Assembly (NCBI GenBank): GCA_963761985.1
Contig: CAVXIT010000013.1
Location: 1-64,000 of the forward strand
Reading direction: 5' to 3'
Source: JACCTH01 sp963761985
GTDB lineage: Bacteria > Actinomycetota > Acidimicrobiia > Spongiisociales > ZC4RG35
Length of the DNA stretch: 64,000 nucleotides
Numbering within the stretch: the first letter of the stretch is position 1; every line of letters starts with the position of its first letter. This document shows, piece after piece, positions 1-8,674 of the stretch. Position numbers and translations under genes: made by a program. Below the pieces are notes generated by a model. The model worked only from the letters and a program-made list of their open reading frames with translations. It did not search any database and had not been told where the DNA came from.

Positions 1-1100
1 CTTGTTCCGGGTTTGGCAAGCTCGGGCTTCACCCGGGCAATCGCGATGTGCTTTTGCAGGACGGGTGAGTACATGAAGCTCGTTGCGTATCCGACCCTTT
101 GGTAGTCGGCGTCATAGAGCATGAATTCCTCGGTGATCGGGACATGGTCCTTCGGCGGGACCAAGCCCACGCTGTTGTACATGTTGTCGTAGTCATGCCA
201 ATCGACCACGAGGCCGACGAGTTTCCAGCGGGAGGTTTGTTCGTTGAGTTCGCGCCGGATTGCGTTGCGGCCGATGAAGGGGCGGTCGTCTTCGAGATCC
301 CGCAGCATCCAGCCCAGGCCAAGTTCGATCGGCGTGGACCGGTGCTCGTCGTTCCAGGCGTAGCGACTCGACTCGAAATCAGCTTTGAGCAGAAGCAGGC
401 CGGCTTCGATCCGGGCCATCAAAAGGGCGATCTGGCCAAAGGGGAGAATCCCATGGCCGTCACCGGCCTCCATGATGTCATCCCATACCGAGAGGGCGTC
501 GGACGCATCGGCCCAGACCTCGTAACCCAGATCGCCGGTGAAACCGGTGCGCGAAATCGTCACCGGGGCGTTGCCGATCTTGGTGTCGACCAGGTGGAAA
601 TATCGAATTCCTTCCATGTCGGGGGCGAGCGACGCGATGACCTGACGCGACCGGGGTCCCTGGACGGCGAGAGCGCAAATGTTCTCGGTGACTTCCTCGA
701 TCTCCACCCGGCCGTAACCAACGAGGTTCCGGAAATAGGCGAGGTTGGGATCGGCGGAGGTGAGAAGGTACTCGTCGCCGGCCAGACGGAGGATGACGCC
801 ATCCTCGACGACGTAACCATTGTCGTCGCACCAGATTGTGTAGTGAGCCTGGCCGGGCAAACACTTCTGAATGTTGCGGGCGAGGACGCCGCTCAGGAAC
901 TTCTCGGCGTCTGCTCCGGTGATCCGGTACTTGTAGAGGGGGGAGGTATCGAAAACGCCAACGGCGTTCCGGATGGCGAAGTACTCGAACTTCTCGGCCA
1001 TCTGATACTTCTCGGCGACGAGATAGCCGGCCCAATGACTCCACAGCCCGGTCTCGTTGGCCGCCTGCACCCGCGGATGAAACGGAGTGGTATGGATCAC
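1..1100 (-). CDS. GcvT-like folate-dependent aminomethyltransferase/demethylase (3' part outside window)
   Basis: The minus strand is open from GTG 1098-1100 to the left edge (366 codons seen). An in-frame TAG at 1110-1112 limits the start to this GTG. The translation opens VIHTTPFHPRVQAANETG and contains blocks typical of the GcvT/DmdA/dimethylglycine-dehydrogenase C-terminal family: FDTSPLYKYRITGADAEKFL, VQGPRSRQVIASL, SRTGFTGDLGYEVW and, at the GCV_T_C barrel, FIGRNAIRRE. Proteins of this family move a one-carbon unit from a methylated amine or sulfonium compound to tetrahydrofolate. Its neighbours (Rieske oxygenase, aminotransferase, polyamine-type ABC importer) suggest degradation of a methylated or aminated small molecule. 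The substrate cannot be read from sequence. Confidence 0.85.
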   Translation of the reverse strand, partial: MIHTTPFHPRVQAANETGLWSHWAGYLVAEKYQMAEKFEYFAIRNAVGVFDTSPLYKYRITGADAEKFLSGVLARNIQKCLPGQAHYTIWCDDNGYVVEDGVILRLAGDEYLLTSADPNLAYFRNLVGYGRVEIEEVTENICALAVQGPRSRQVIASLAPDMEGIRYFHLVDTKIGNAPVTISRTGFTGDLGYEVWADASDALSVWDDIMEAGDGHGILPFGQIALLMARIEAGLLLLKADFESSRYAWNDEHRSTPIELGLGWMLRDLEDDRPFIGRNAIRRELNEQTSRWKLVGLVVDWHDYDNMYNSVGLVPPKDHVPITEEFMLYDADYQRVGYATSFMYSPVLQKHIAIARVKPELAKPGT

Positions 1101-1242
1101 CAGCCCACTCTAGATGTTGTTGGACAAGCGCGCAACGAGGACTATTACCGCCAAATCGACCCCTCTGAGCACCCGGTTCGTTAGCAACAGAAGGTTATTG
1201 TCGCCGGGGAACGGGGCAGAGGGATCTAACAGGGAGGCAGAT

Positions 1243-1797
1243 ATGAGGCGAAGCTTCAAGCTCGCCGTATCCGTCGGTTTGTTGTCGACGATCCTGGCAT
1301 TCGCCGGAGTCGCAACCGCCAAGCCAGTCGTCCAGGAACACTTCGACGAGTCAACGTCCACAGTTATCGAGGACTTCTGCGAAATCGACGGTTTCACTGT
1401 GCGAGAGGGCACTGAAATCAGCGGTCACACCGTGATTAACGCCCGCGGTACCGACCGACTTCTCTATTTTCATGAAACTGTTCATGGCACCGTGACCTGG
1501 ACCAACCTTGCTAATGGCAAGAGCATGTATCAGGTATTCACGATCAACGACAAGGACCTGGAAGTGACCGCCAACGGTGACGGCACCTTTACAGCACTGG
1601 TGTTGAACACCGGCGGCTTCAAGCTTTACGGACCCGAGGGTCAGAAGCTCAAGGACGCCGGCCAGATCCGCTTCGAGATACTCCTCGATGAGGAGGGAGA
1701 GTTTCTTGAGTTCGTCCGGCAAGTGAAGGAGTCAACAGGGACCAACGATCTCGAGGGTCGGGACTTCTGCACCGACGCCCTCGATTTCATCGGGTGA
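1243..1797 (+). CDS. Secreted protein of unknown function
   Basis: 184 residues. ATG 1243 is preceded by an AGGGAGG ribosome binding site; a longer open frame upstream lacks one. The N-terminus MRRSFKLAVSVGLLSTILAF ending in VATA is a classical Sec signal peptide with cleavage near residue 26. The mature part is beta-rich and hydrophilic, with one cysteine early (EDFCEID) and one near the end (RDFCTDAL) that could form a disulfide. No family was recognised. It lies alone between the GcvT-like gene and the convergent Rieske gene, ending 10 bp from it. Export is well supported; function is unknown. Confidence 0.7.
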   Translation: MRRSFKLAVSVGLLSTILAFAGVATAKPVVQEHFDESTSTVIEDFCEIDGFTVREGTEISGHTVINARGTDRLLYFHETVHGTVTWTNLANGKSMYQVFTINDKDLEVTANGDGTFTALVLNTGGFKLYGPEGQKLKDAGQIRFEILLDEEGEFLEFVRQVKESTGTNDLEGRDFCTDALDFIG

Positions 1798-1807
1798 CCG
1801 GAATTAG

Positions 1808-2986
1808 CTAACCAATCCGAGAGTTCTCCGGCATCATCGGGGGGCGGACCGCTTCGCCCTGGTACGCCTGGCCGACCATGTTGAGGAACTGGTAATTGGT
1901 GCTCTCCCACGGGCTCAGCGGTCCCGGACGAAATCCGCGGTTGGCTGATCCTCGCTGGACGTTCTCGCACACGTTCCAATCTTCGCGATTGGTGATGTCC
2001 CAGAAGTCGACCGCATAGGCCGGATCGAAACCGTCCTTGCCAATCGACTCCGGGGCGAACAGCCAGTCACATTCGATGAAGGTCCGTCCCGGGGCGAGCG
2101 GGACGATCCGGTGAGTCATCACATAGTCCGGATGCGGGCTGATCAGGAGGTTCGGGTAGGCGCCGAGATAGAGCACTTCTCGCTCCTGGCCAGGCCGCAA
2201 CCCGCGAAAGTTGACGCCTTGGGAGGCACCGCTCAGCGACATCGTGACGGCGTGGTCTTTCAGGATCATCGTTCCGCCACACCAGAGTCCTGATGGAGCA
2301 ATGTCCTCACCGGAGTCGGGCGGGGTCACCTGGCAAAGCTCGGGATGGATCGAGGTGCAGTGGTAGCACTCGTGATAGTTCTCGACGACCAGTTTCCAGT
2401 TCGCCGCGATCTCGTAGGAGTGGCGCGTCACCATCTGTAGCCGCTCCGGTTCGTAAGGAGTAAGGACCTCGGCGAGGTTTCCGAAAGTGTCCTCCAAAGA
2501 CGGAGCGCTTCCGCTCAGATCAAGAAAGATCCAGCCGAGCCATTCCTCGACCCGCAGATTCATCAGCGGCCAGGCAGACATGTCGAAATTGGGACTCTGG
2601 GTGAGGGTCGGAGCTGCCCGGAGACTGCCGTCGAGGCGGTAGGACCAGGAGTGATAGGGGCAGCGAATCAACCGCACGTCGATGGCGTCGCCGACCTCGA
2701 CCAACGGATGGCCGCGGTGCCGGCAAACGTTTGAGAAACCGCGCACGATGCCCAGGTCATCACGGGCGAGAAGGATGGTTTCGCCGCCGTGGTCGAGGGA
2801 TCGCACCTGCATCTTGTCGAGCAAATCATCCTTTCGACCAAGACAGACCCACTGCTGGTTGAAGATGTGCTCGCGCTCCCAGTCGAAGAGATCCTGGGAC
2901 TGGTAGGCGGCCGCCGGCAGGGTCCGGCTTTCACCAAACGGAGCCAGGACATCGGCAATTGCCGCTTGATCGATGGGGGCGTGCAT
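1808..2986 (-). CDS. Rieske non-heme iron oxygenase, alpha subunit
   Basis: 392 residues. The Rieske 2Fe-2S ligands are C88-x-H90 and C109-xx-H112 (NVCRHRG ... CPYHSW). The mononuclear iron site is in NYHECYHCTSIH with H209 and H214. The C-terminal half matches the ring-hydroxylating alpha-subunit catalytic domain. Relatives include GbcA (glycine betaine), CntA (carnitine) and choline monooxygenases, as well as aromatic-ring enzymes; given the neighbouring GcvT-like enzyme and amine importer, N-demethylation or C-N cleavage of an amine is the better guess. No reductase gene is seen in the window. It is divergent from the aminotransferase across a short region with a perfect palindrome that is probably a TetR operator. 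Confidence 0.88.
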   Translation of the reverse strand: MHAPIDQAAIADVLAPFGESRTLPAAAYQSQDLFDWEREHIFNQQWVCLGRKDDLLDKMQVRSLDHGGETILLARDDLGIVRGFSNVCRHRGHPLVEVGDAIDVRLIRCPYHSWSYRLDGSLRAAPTLTQSPNFDMSAWPLMNLRVEEWLGWIFLDLSGSAPSLEDTFGNLAEVLTPYEPERLQMVTRHSYEIAANWKLVVENYHECYHCTSIHPELCQVTPPDSGEDIAPSGLWCGGTMILKDHAVTMSLSGASQGVNFRGLRPGQEREVLYLGAYPNLLISPHPDYVMTHRIVPLAPGRTFIECDWLFAPESIGKDGFDPAYAVDFWDITNREDWNVCENVQRGSANRGFRPGPLSPWESTNYQFLNMVGQAYQGEAVRPPMMPENSRIG

Positions 2987-3004
2987 GAAAATATCCTAGT
3001 TTCT

Positions 3005-3018
3005 TGAACGGACGTTCA
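3005..3018. promoter_or_regulatory. Palindromic operator TGAACG-GA-CGTTCA
   Basis: Perfect 6+2+6 palindrome in the 76-bp divergent region between the Rieske oxygenase and the aminotransferase. The same motif, less perfect, lies before potD at 8606-8619 next to a TetR gene. The wider shared string is TTGAACGRNYGYTCAGTT. Binding by the TetR at 8675 is inferred. Confidence 0.65.
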
Positions 3019-3062
3019 GTTTACCTGATAGTGTCACGGTGGATAACCAAAGGAGTCCCTCA

Positions 3063-4448
3063 ATGGTGGCGTCACCTGCCACCACCCGTTCCCTCGTAGA
3101 TCTCACCGAGACCAGAAATCTCGATCGGATCATTGCCAGCGAATCGGAGCGCTTCCGCCGACAGATGCGGCGTTCGGCCGAGATGACCGAGATCGCGAAA
3201 CAGAACCTCGCCGGCGGCGTCACCTCGAGCTGGCAAATCTCCGAGCCGCACCCCATCTGGATCGATTCCGGCCGCGGGTCACGAGTTATCGACGTGGACG
3301 GCAACGAATACGTCGACTTTCACGGTGGCTACGGAGCGATGCTGGCCGGGCATGCCCACCCGGCGATCGTTAAGGCCATTAACGAACGCCTGGCCAAAGG
3401 CACCCACTTCGCCCAGCCGGTTGAAGACGCGATGATCGTCGCGCAAGAGTTGGCGGCTCGCTATGGCCTTCCTCTGTGGCGTTTCGGCAATAGCGGCACC
3501 GAGGCGACGATGGATGCCATCCATTTGATGCGAGCCTTTACCGGTCGGGACGTGATCGTCAAATTCGAAGGTGGCTATCACGGCCACCACGACTCGGTCC
3601 AGGTGTCAACCTGGGTCGAAGAAGGCCTCGGCTCATACCACCGGCCTCGCTCGGTAGCCGGCTCTCCAGGGATTCCCGAGGCGATCGTGCAGCTGACGAA
3701 GGTCGCACCGTTCAATGACCTGGCCGCGGTTGATGAGATCTTCGCCGAGGGTTCGGTCGCGGGAGTGATCGTCGAGCCGGTGCTGATGAATTGCGGGATT
3801 GTCCCGCCCGAGCCTGGCTTTCTCGAAGGCTTGCGCGAGTTGACGAGAGCATACGGTGCCCTGTTGACCTTTGACGAGGTCAAGACCGGGTTGACGATCG
3901 GCCGAGGTGGTGCGACCGTGCGATTCGGCATAACACCTGACCTCATCTGTCTCGCCAAGTCCCTCGGTGGTGGTCTTCCGGTTGCCGCGATCGGCGGTTC
4001 TGAGGAGGTCATGGGTCTGATCTCCGACGAGATCTACGAACAGGTCGGTACGTTCAACGGCAATCCGCTGGGCATGGCCGCAGCCAAGGCGATGCTGACT
4101 GAAGTTCTCGTGCCCGCCACCTATACCGATCTCACCCACACCACCGAGAAGATGGGCGAGCAAGTTCGACGGTTGGTCAAGGACTATGAGTTGATGGCAT
4201 ACGTCACCGACCTCGGAGCCAAAGGCGCAATCACCTATTCGCCGCGTCGGATCACCAACTACCGGCAGTTCCTCAAGGTGGACGGTCGTTACTCGCTCGC
4301 CGCCTGGTTGACCCAGTTCAACCGTGGTGTCTTCCTCCCCCCTTGGACCAAAGGCGAGCAGTGGCTGCTCTCTGTCCAGCATTCGGATGCCGACATCGAT
4401 CTCTATCTCGAAACGCTCGAAGAGTTCGCCCGCATGCTTCGTTCCTAA
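3063..4448 (+). CDS. Class III PLP aminotransferase (glutamate-1-semialdehyde aminomutase-like)
   Basis: 461 residues from ATG 3063, which has an AAGGAG site 8 bp upstream; a GTG at 3039 is in frame but has no such site. Family marks are the GGYGAMLAGHAHPAIVKA N-terminal block, FEGGYHGHHDS, the PLP-phosphate region ending LTFDEVKTG, and the Schiff-base lysine in LAKSLGGGLPVAAIGG. Length and fold fit subgroup III aminotransferases related to HemL, but no haem genes are nearby. The context (amine importer, oxygenase) points to an omega-aminotransferase acting on an imported amine or its oxidation product. It is 18 bp upstream of potA and likely co-transcribed with it. Confidence 0.88.
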   Translation: MVASPATTRSLVDLTETRNLDRIIASESERFRRQMRRSAEMTEIAKQNLAGGVTSSWQISEPHPIWIDSGRGSRVIDVDGNEYVDFHGGYGAMLAGHAHPAIVKAINERLAKGTHFAQPVEDAMIVAQELAARYGLPLWRFGNSGTEATMDAIHLMRAFTGRDVIVKFEGGYHGHHDSVQVSTWVEEGLGSYHRPRSVAGSPGIPEAIVQLTKVAPFNDLAAVDEIFAEGSVAGVIVEPVLMNCGIVPPEPGFLEGLRELTRAYGALLTFDEVKTGLTIGRGGATVRFGITPDLICLAKSLGGGLPVAAIGGSEEVMGLISDEIYEQVGTFNGNPLGMAAAKAMLTEVLVPATYTDLTHTTEKMGEQVRRLVKDYELMAYVTDLGAKGAITYSPRRITNYRQFLKVDGRYSLAAWLTQFNRGVFLPPWTKGEQWLLSVQHSDADIDLYLETLEEFARMLRS

Positions 4449-4466
4449 GTGCTTTAGGCTCGCCCA

Positions 4467-5564
4467 ATGTCAGGCGGAGCTGTTGCCCTAGTCGACCTGC
4501 ACAGAACCTTTGGGGAATTGACTGCGGTTGACCACCTGAATCTCACAATTTCCCCCGGCGAGTTCTTCTCGCTTTTGGGGCCTTCGGGATGCGGCAAGAG
4601 CACCACGCTGCGTCTGATTGCCGGATTCGAGCGGCCCACTTCGGGTCAGGTTCTCATCGACGGCGTCGACATGTCGAACACTCCCCCTCATTTACGGCCC
4701 GTCAACACGGTGTTTCAGAGCTACGCCCTTTTCCCGCATTTGAGTGTCGGTGACAACGTTGCCTTCGGGCTCAAATATCAAACGGCCTCCAAAGAGGAGA
4801 ACGCTCGCCGGGTAGCCGAAGCGCTGGAAATGGTTCGTCTCGGTGGCTTTGAGAAGCGCAAGCCCCACCAACTGTCCGGTGGCCAGCAGCAGCGGGTCGC
4901 GTTGGCGCGATCCCTGGTGCTCAATCCCTCGGTCCTATTGCTCGACGAGCCCCTCGGTGCGCTCGACGCCAAACTCAGAAAGGCCCTGCAAGTGGAGCTG
5001 AAAGGGCTGCAGGAGGAGGTCGGGATCACCTTCATCTATGTGACTCACGACCAGGAGGAAGCGTTGACGATGTCCGATCGTCTCGCGGTGATGTCGGCAG
5101 GTCTGATCGAGCAAATGGGCACCCCCGCCGAACTCTATGAGCGGCCGCAAAGCAGCTATGTCGCCGACTTTCTCGGCCTCTCCAATCTGCTCGACGCCAC
5201 AGTGATTGGCCCCCACCCCGACGGCGGTTGCCTGCTCGACGTTGGGGGCCACCAGCTATTAGCGCGAGCGGGTGCGATCGACGCGCACGGAAAGGTCCAG
5301 GTCTCGATCAGACCGGAACGGGTCGAATTGAACCCGCAGATCGGTTGGGACGCAGCGGCCAGCTTGCCGAACGCTTTGAACGGGACCCTCAACCGGATGA
5401 TCTACATGGGTCCCACCCTGGCCGCACTCGTCGAAGTCGAAGGGATTGGGGAGGTCCAAATGGCGCTTCCCAATCGCGGCTCGATCGAACTGGAACGCGG
5501 CGCAGCCGTGTCGCTGGTCTTTCCTCCTGATGCACTACGGGTACTAGAGCTCGAATCGGCCTAG
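4467..5564 (+). CDS. potA: Polyamine-type ABC importer, ATP-binding subunit
   Basis: 365 residues. Walker A GPSGCGKST (38-46), signature LSGGQQQ (136-142), Walker B LLLDEPLGALD with D160-E161, switch histidine in YVTHD, then a C-terminal TOBE domain (about 240-360). This is the PotA/CysA-type long ATPase that energises spermidine/putrescine uptake. It follows the aminotransferase on the plus strand, while its partners potC, potB and potD face it on the minus strand; the last 21 bp overlap the 3' end of potC. Confidence 0.93.
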   Translation: MSGGAVALVDLHRTFGELTAVDHLNLTISPGEFFSLLGPSGCGKSTTLRLIAGFERPTSGQVLIDGVDMSNTPPHLRPVNTVFQSYALFPHLSVGDNVAFGLKYQTASKEENARRVAEALEMVRLGGFEKRKPHQLSGGQQQRVALARSLVLNPSVLLLDEPLGALDAKLRKALQVELKGLQEEVGITFIYVTHDQEEALTMSDRLAVMSAGLIEQMGTPAELYERPQSSYVADFLGLSNLLDATVIGPHPDGGCLLDVGGHQLLARAGAIDAHGKVQVSIRPERVELNPQIGWDAAASLPNALNGTLNRMIYMGPTLAALVEVEGIGEVQMALPNRGSIELERGAAVSLVFPPDALRVLELESA

Positions 5565-6401
5565 CGTGGTCAGAGCGCCTTCGCTCCTTCCTTCGCGAGC
5601 TCCATAGCGCTGCATCACCAATCCCGCGATCGTGACGGCGGTCAAGGTTCCAACCAGCATCAACGTGGCCAGGGCGTTGAGCGAGGGCGGCGGGGCTTGG
5701 CGGGCGCCGGAATAGAGCCGCACCGGGATGGTCTGCGTATCGACGCCGGCCGCGAGGAACTGGCTGATCACAAAGTCGTCGATCGAGATCGCAAAGACGA
5801 TTGCCAGCGACGAGAAGATGGCAGGTGCCAGCAGCGGAAGCAGGACCCGACGCAATGCTTGGCGGGGCGAGGCGCCAAGATCCATCGCCGCTTCTTCGTA
5901 GTCGCGACCTATGGCAAACAAACGGCCGCGCACGATGATGACCACAAAAGAGATGGCGAACGTGACATGCCCAAGGAGCTGTGCCCAGGTACCCGGGGCG
6001 ACAAAGTCGTAGAGGTTCGCGAAAACCAGGAATAGGGCGACGCCCATGACTATCTCGGGAGTCACCAGCGGCACCAGCATCAGGAGGTTGGACGCCCGCG
6101 CTCCTCTGCCCTTCCAACGGGCGAGGCCGATCGCCAGGGCGACGCCGAGGGGGGTTGCGACCAGCATGGTCAGAAATGCGAGCCGCAGACTCTGGATCGC
6201 CGCCAGCCGCAACGAGTCGTCGCGGAGAACCGACGCGGGATCATCGACATACCAGCGCAGGGAGAAACCCTGCCAGGTCGAGCGGGAGCGACCCGCGTTG
6301 AACGAAAACTGCACAGCGATGAGCACCGGAAGGATCGACCAGGCGACATAAGCGAGCGTGAACAGCCTGAGTCCCCATGCCTTCTCAGAGTTCGACGTCA
6401 T
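5544..6401 (-). CDS. potC: Polyamine-type ABC importer, permease subunit
   Basis: 285 residues, about six transmembrane helices. The cytoplasmic EAA loop that docks on the ATPase is visible as EEAAMDLGASPRQALRRVLL. It opens with an N-terminal helix followed by VQFSFNAGRS, as in PotC/YdcV permeases. The start overlaps the potB stop by 4 bp, so the two are translationally coupled. The 3' end overlaps potA tail to tail. Confidence 0.92.
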   Translation of the reverse strand: MTSNSEKAWGLRLFTLAYVAWSILPVLIAVQFSFNAGRSRSTWQGFSLRWYVDDPASVLRDDSLRLAAIQSLRLAFLTMLVATPLGVALAIGLARWKGRGARASNLLMLVPLVTPEIVMGVALFLVFANLYDFVAPGTWAQLLGHVTFAISFVVIIVRGRLFAIGRDYEEAAMDLGASPRQALRRVLLPLLAPAIFSSLAIVFAISIDDFVISQFLAAGVDTQTIPVRLYSGARQAPPPSLNALATLMLVGTLTAVTIAGLVMQRYGAREGRSEGALTTLGRFEL

Positions 6402-7318
6402 GACGCCTCGCGGGTTGCCTGCGCGACAGAGCGCAGGTAGTAGAGCATGAGGATGCCGACTGCCGCCATGAGGATCAATGTGAGCGCCGCCCCCTCACCG
6501 CCCTGGCTCGAGGTTTGGTTGACGAATTGGTCGATCTGGTTGCCGATCATGCGAGTGCGAGGTGATCCCGACAAGAGGTTGGGGGTGTAGTAATCGCCAA
6601 ACATCGGCAACATCACCAGCACCAAACCGGCCAGGATTCCCTGTCGCGAGAGAGGCAGCGTGACGCGAAAAAATGCCGCCCGGGCACTGGCGCCGAGGTC
6701 GCGCGCCGCTTCCAGCACCTGGCGGTCGATCCGGTCAAGCGCCGCGTACAGAGGGAGGATGAAGAAAGGAATGTATCCGTAGACGAGGCCAAGGATGACT
6801 GTCGAGTGGCGGCCTTCGAGCCAGGCTTGTGGCGGGATCCCGACCGCCTGCAACCCACGGTTGACGAGTCCATCGGGGCTGAGCAGGTTGACCCAGGCCA
6901 TCATGCGCATCAAGTAGTTGATCCAGAACGGAGCGAGCAGCGCCACCAGCCATAGGCCTTTGTGTTTGTCGACCTTGCGGCTCACGAAGTAAGCGACTGG
7001 GTAGCCGATCAGAACACAGATCACGGAGGCGGCCGCGACGTAGCCAACGGTTCGCAGCGCGATGGTGCCAAGTTGGCCCCCAAAGATTTCGCCGAACACT
7101 TCGACGAAGGCGCTGGCATCCCAGCGCAGCGGGTTCCACTGGGGAACGGGTCGCAAAAAGATGGGATCGAGCCGCCCCATCGCCACCGCCACCACGCCGT
7201 AGAGCGGAACTATGAAGAGAAGGACCAGCCAGGTGACCCCGGGTAAAGCGAAAGCCTTCCAGGTCCAAGGTGAGAGCCCGATGGCGCGGCTCTCACCCGC
7301 CTGAACGTTGCTTGGCAT
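6398..7318 (-). CDS. potB: Polyamine-type ABC importer, permease subunit
   Basis: 306 residues, six predicted transmembrane helices, EAA loop LEAARDLGASARAAFFRVTL. The long periplasmic loop after helix 1 (PIFLRPVPQWNPLRWDASAF) is typical of PotB. It lies 15 bp downstream of potD and overlaps potC by 4 bp in a potD-potB-potC operon. Confidence 0.92.
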   Translation of the reverse strand: MPSNVQAGESRAIGLSPWTWKAFALPGVTWLVLLFIVPLYGVVAVAMGRLDPIFLRPVPQWNPLRWDASAFVEVFGEIFGGQLGTIALRTVGYVAAASVICVLIGYPVAYFVSRKVDKHKGLWLVALLAPFWINYLMRMMAWVNLLSPDGLVNRGLQAVGIPPQAWLEGRHSTVILGLVYGYIPFFILPLYAALDRIDRQVLEAARDLGASARAAFFRVTLPLSRQGILAGLVLVMLPMFGDYYTPNLLSGSPRTRMIGNQIDQFVNQTSSQGGEGAALTLILMAAVGILMLYYLRSVAQATREAS

Positions 7319-7333
7319 CTTCGGGTCTTCGGG

Positions 7334-8593
7334 TTAGCCGCCAGCCTGGACGCGGGCCCAAGCATCGAGCAGGACGGCTTCCTGGTCGGGAGCTAGCTGG
7401 GTTGGCACCACCGCCCGATCGGTCTCGAAATCCTCCGGACGGACGACGGCGGCCGACACGTTCTCCGGCACCCATTCATCAGCCACCAGCGTCTCAACGT
7501 CGACCCCGTTCTGTGGTGGCTGGTATCCGTTCCAACTGAAATTCTCCATCGCGTTGCCCTCGTCGAGCATGAAGTTGAGGAATTGGTGGGCGAGCACCGG
7601 ATTGGTCGCTCCCTTGAGCACGGCCAGACAATCGTTGGCGATCGATGCTCTCACGCCTTCGCCCACTGCCGCCGGCCAGACATAGCGCAACACCGAAGGA
7701 TCCCCGCCCTCGGGGAAGTAACCCTGCGAAGCCACCACGTCGCCGGACCACGCCTCGTGCAACCCGAATCGCCCTTCGGGGATGCCGGCATATGTCCCAT
7801 CGATCGTGTACCTGATCGCCATGGTTTCCACCAGCTCGATCAAATCTTCCGCAGCCGCATCCACTTCCTCGGCTGATGCGACCGCAGGATTTGTCACGCC
7901 GTTGCGCATCATCGCCATGTAGAGCGTCTCGCGGTAGTCGTCGTATAGACCAGTGATCCCTTTGTACTTCGTGTTCCAAAACACGTCCCATGGGTTTTCG
8001 AGTTCGAGCACGTCGGCGTCGTCGACGAGGTCCGTTCTCCACCCGATTCCAGTGGTGTACACAACGTAAGGGACCGTGTACTGCGACCCCTGGTCGTAGA
8101 AAGGATTGGACAACTGTGGCCAAACGTTGGACAGGTTCGGCAGATAGTCCTGATTCAGGGGCTGAATCAGTTTGCCGGCGACAACCTTGGGCACCGATTG
8201 GCCGGTTGGAAACCAAACGTCGAAATTGAGCTCGCCCGCGAGAAGCTTCTGGAGAGCCTCTTCTTCGTTGAAGTAGGTGGTTAATTCGATCTCCACCCCC
8301 AAGGCCTCTTCGGCGGCAGGGATCGTGTCGGGATTGATGTAGTCGGCCCAGTTGTAGAGCCGCAACGGTCCGGCTTCGGGTGGCATTCCCGACGCGATGA
8401 CGGGATTGTCGTCGAAAAGAGGTTGAGTTACGGGGCTGGCCGGGGTTCCGATCGCGAGTTCGGCCACCGCATCTTCCCCTCCACCGCAAGCGGCCAGAAT
8501 CGCCGCGATCGAGGGAAGAGAGATTCCCAGCGCCATCGCCCGACCGATGAACTGGCGACGGGTGAACCCATCCGGAAGTAGGGGAGAAGTCAT
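7334..8593 (-). CDS. potD: Polyamine-type ABC importer, Tat-exported substrate-binding lipoprotein
   Basis: 419 residues. The N-terminus carries a twin-arginine motif TRRQFIGR (11-18), a hydrophobic stretch and a lipobox LAAC with C36, so it is probably Tat-exported and lipid-anchored. The mature domain is a PotD/PotF-type periplasmic binding protein: RLYNWADYINPDTI near the N-terminus and a C-terminal EGNAMENFSWNGYQPP block. It is the first gene of the potD-potB-potC operon, and a TetR-type palindrome lies 13-26 bp upstream of the start. The ligand could be a polyamine or another cationic amine. Confidence 0.92.
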   Translation of the reverse strand: MTSPLLPDGFTRRQFIGRAMALGISLPSIAAILAACGGGEDAVAELAIGTPASPVTQPLFDDNPVIASGMPPEAGPLRLYNWADYINPDTIPAAEEALGVEIELTTYFNEEEALQKLLAGELNFDVWFPTGQSVPKVVAGKLIQPLNQDYLPNLSNVWPQLSNPFYDQGSQYTVPYVVYTTGIGWRTDLVDDADVLELENPWDVFWNTKYKGITGLYDDYRETLYMAMMRNGVTNPAVASAEEVDAAAEDLIELVETMAIRYTIDGTYAGIPEGRFGLHEAWSGDVVASQGYFPEGGDPSVLRYVWPAAVGEGVRASIANDCLAVLKGATNPVLAHQFLNFMLDEGNAMENFSWNGYQPPQNGVDVETLVADEWVPENVSAAVVRPEDFETDRAVVPTQLAPDQEAVLLDAWARVQAGG

Positions 8594-8605
8594 CAGGCTC
8601 CTTAT

Positions 8606-8619
8606 TGAACGAGTGCTCA
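8606..8619. promoter_or_regulatory. Palindromic operator TGAACG-AG-TGCTCA upstream of potD
   Basis: Imperfect copy of the operator at 3005-3018 (both inside TTGAACGRNYGYTCAGTT). It lies 13 bp from the potD start and 56 bp from the divergent TetR gene, so the regulator could control both the importer and itself. Confidence 0.65.
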
Positions 8620-8674
8620 GTTAGGAAGATAACCATGAGAGAGTGTCCCTGGCTGCGTCGATACCATCCTTTTC

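Noticed and set aside
1090..1110. Another copy of the 52-bp repeat
   Set aside because: Only the short string ACCAGCCCAC is shared; the left arm and hairpin are absent.
99..1184. A 361-residue open frame on the plus strand
   Set aside because: It is antisense to the GcvT-like gene, whose translation shows clear family blocks; the plus-strand translation has none.
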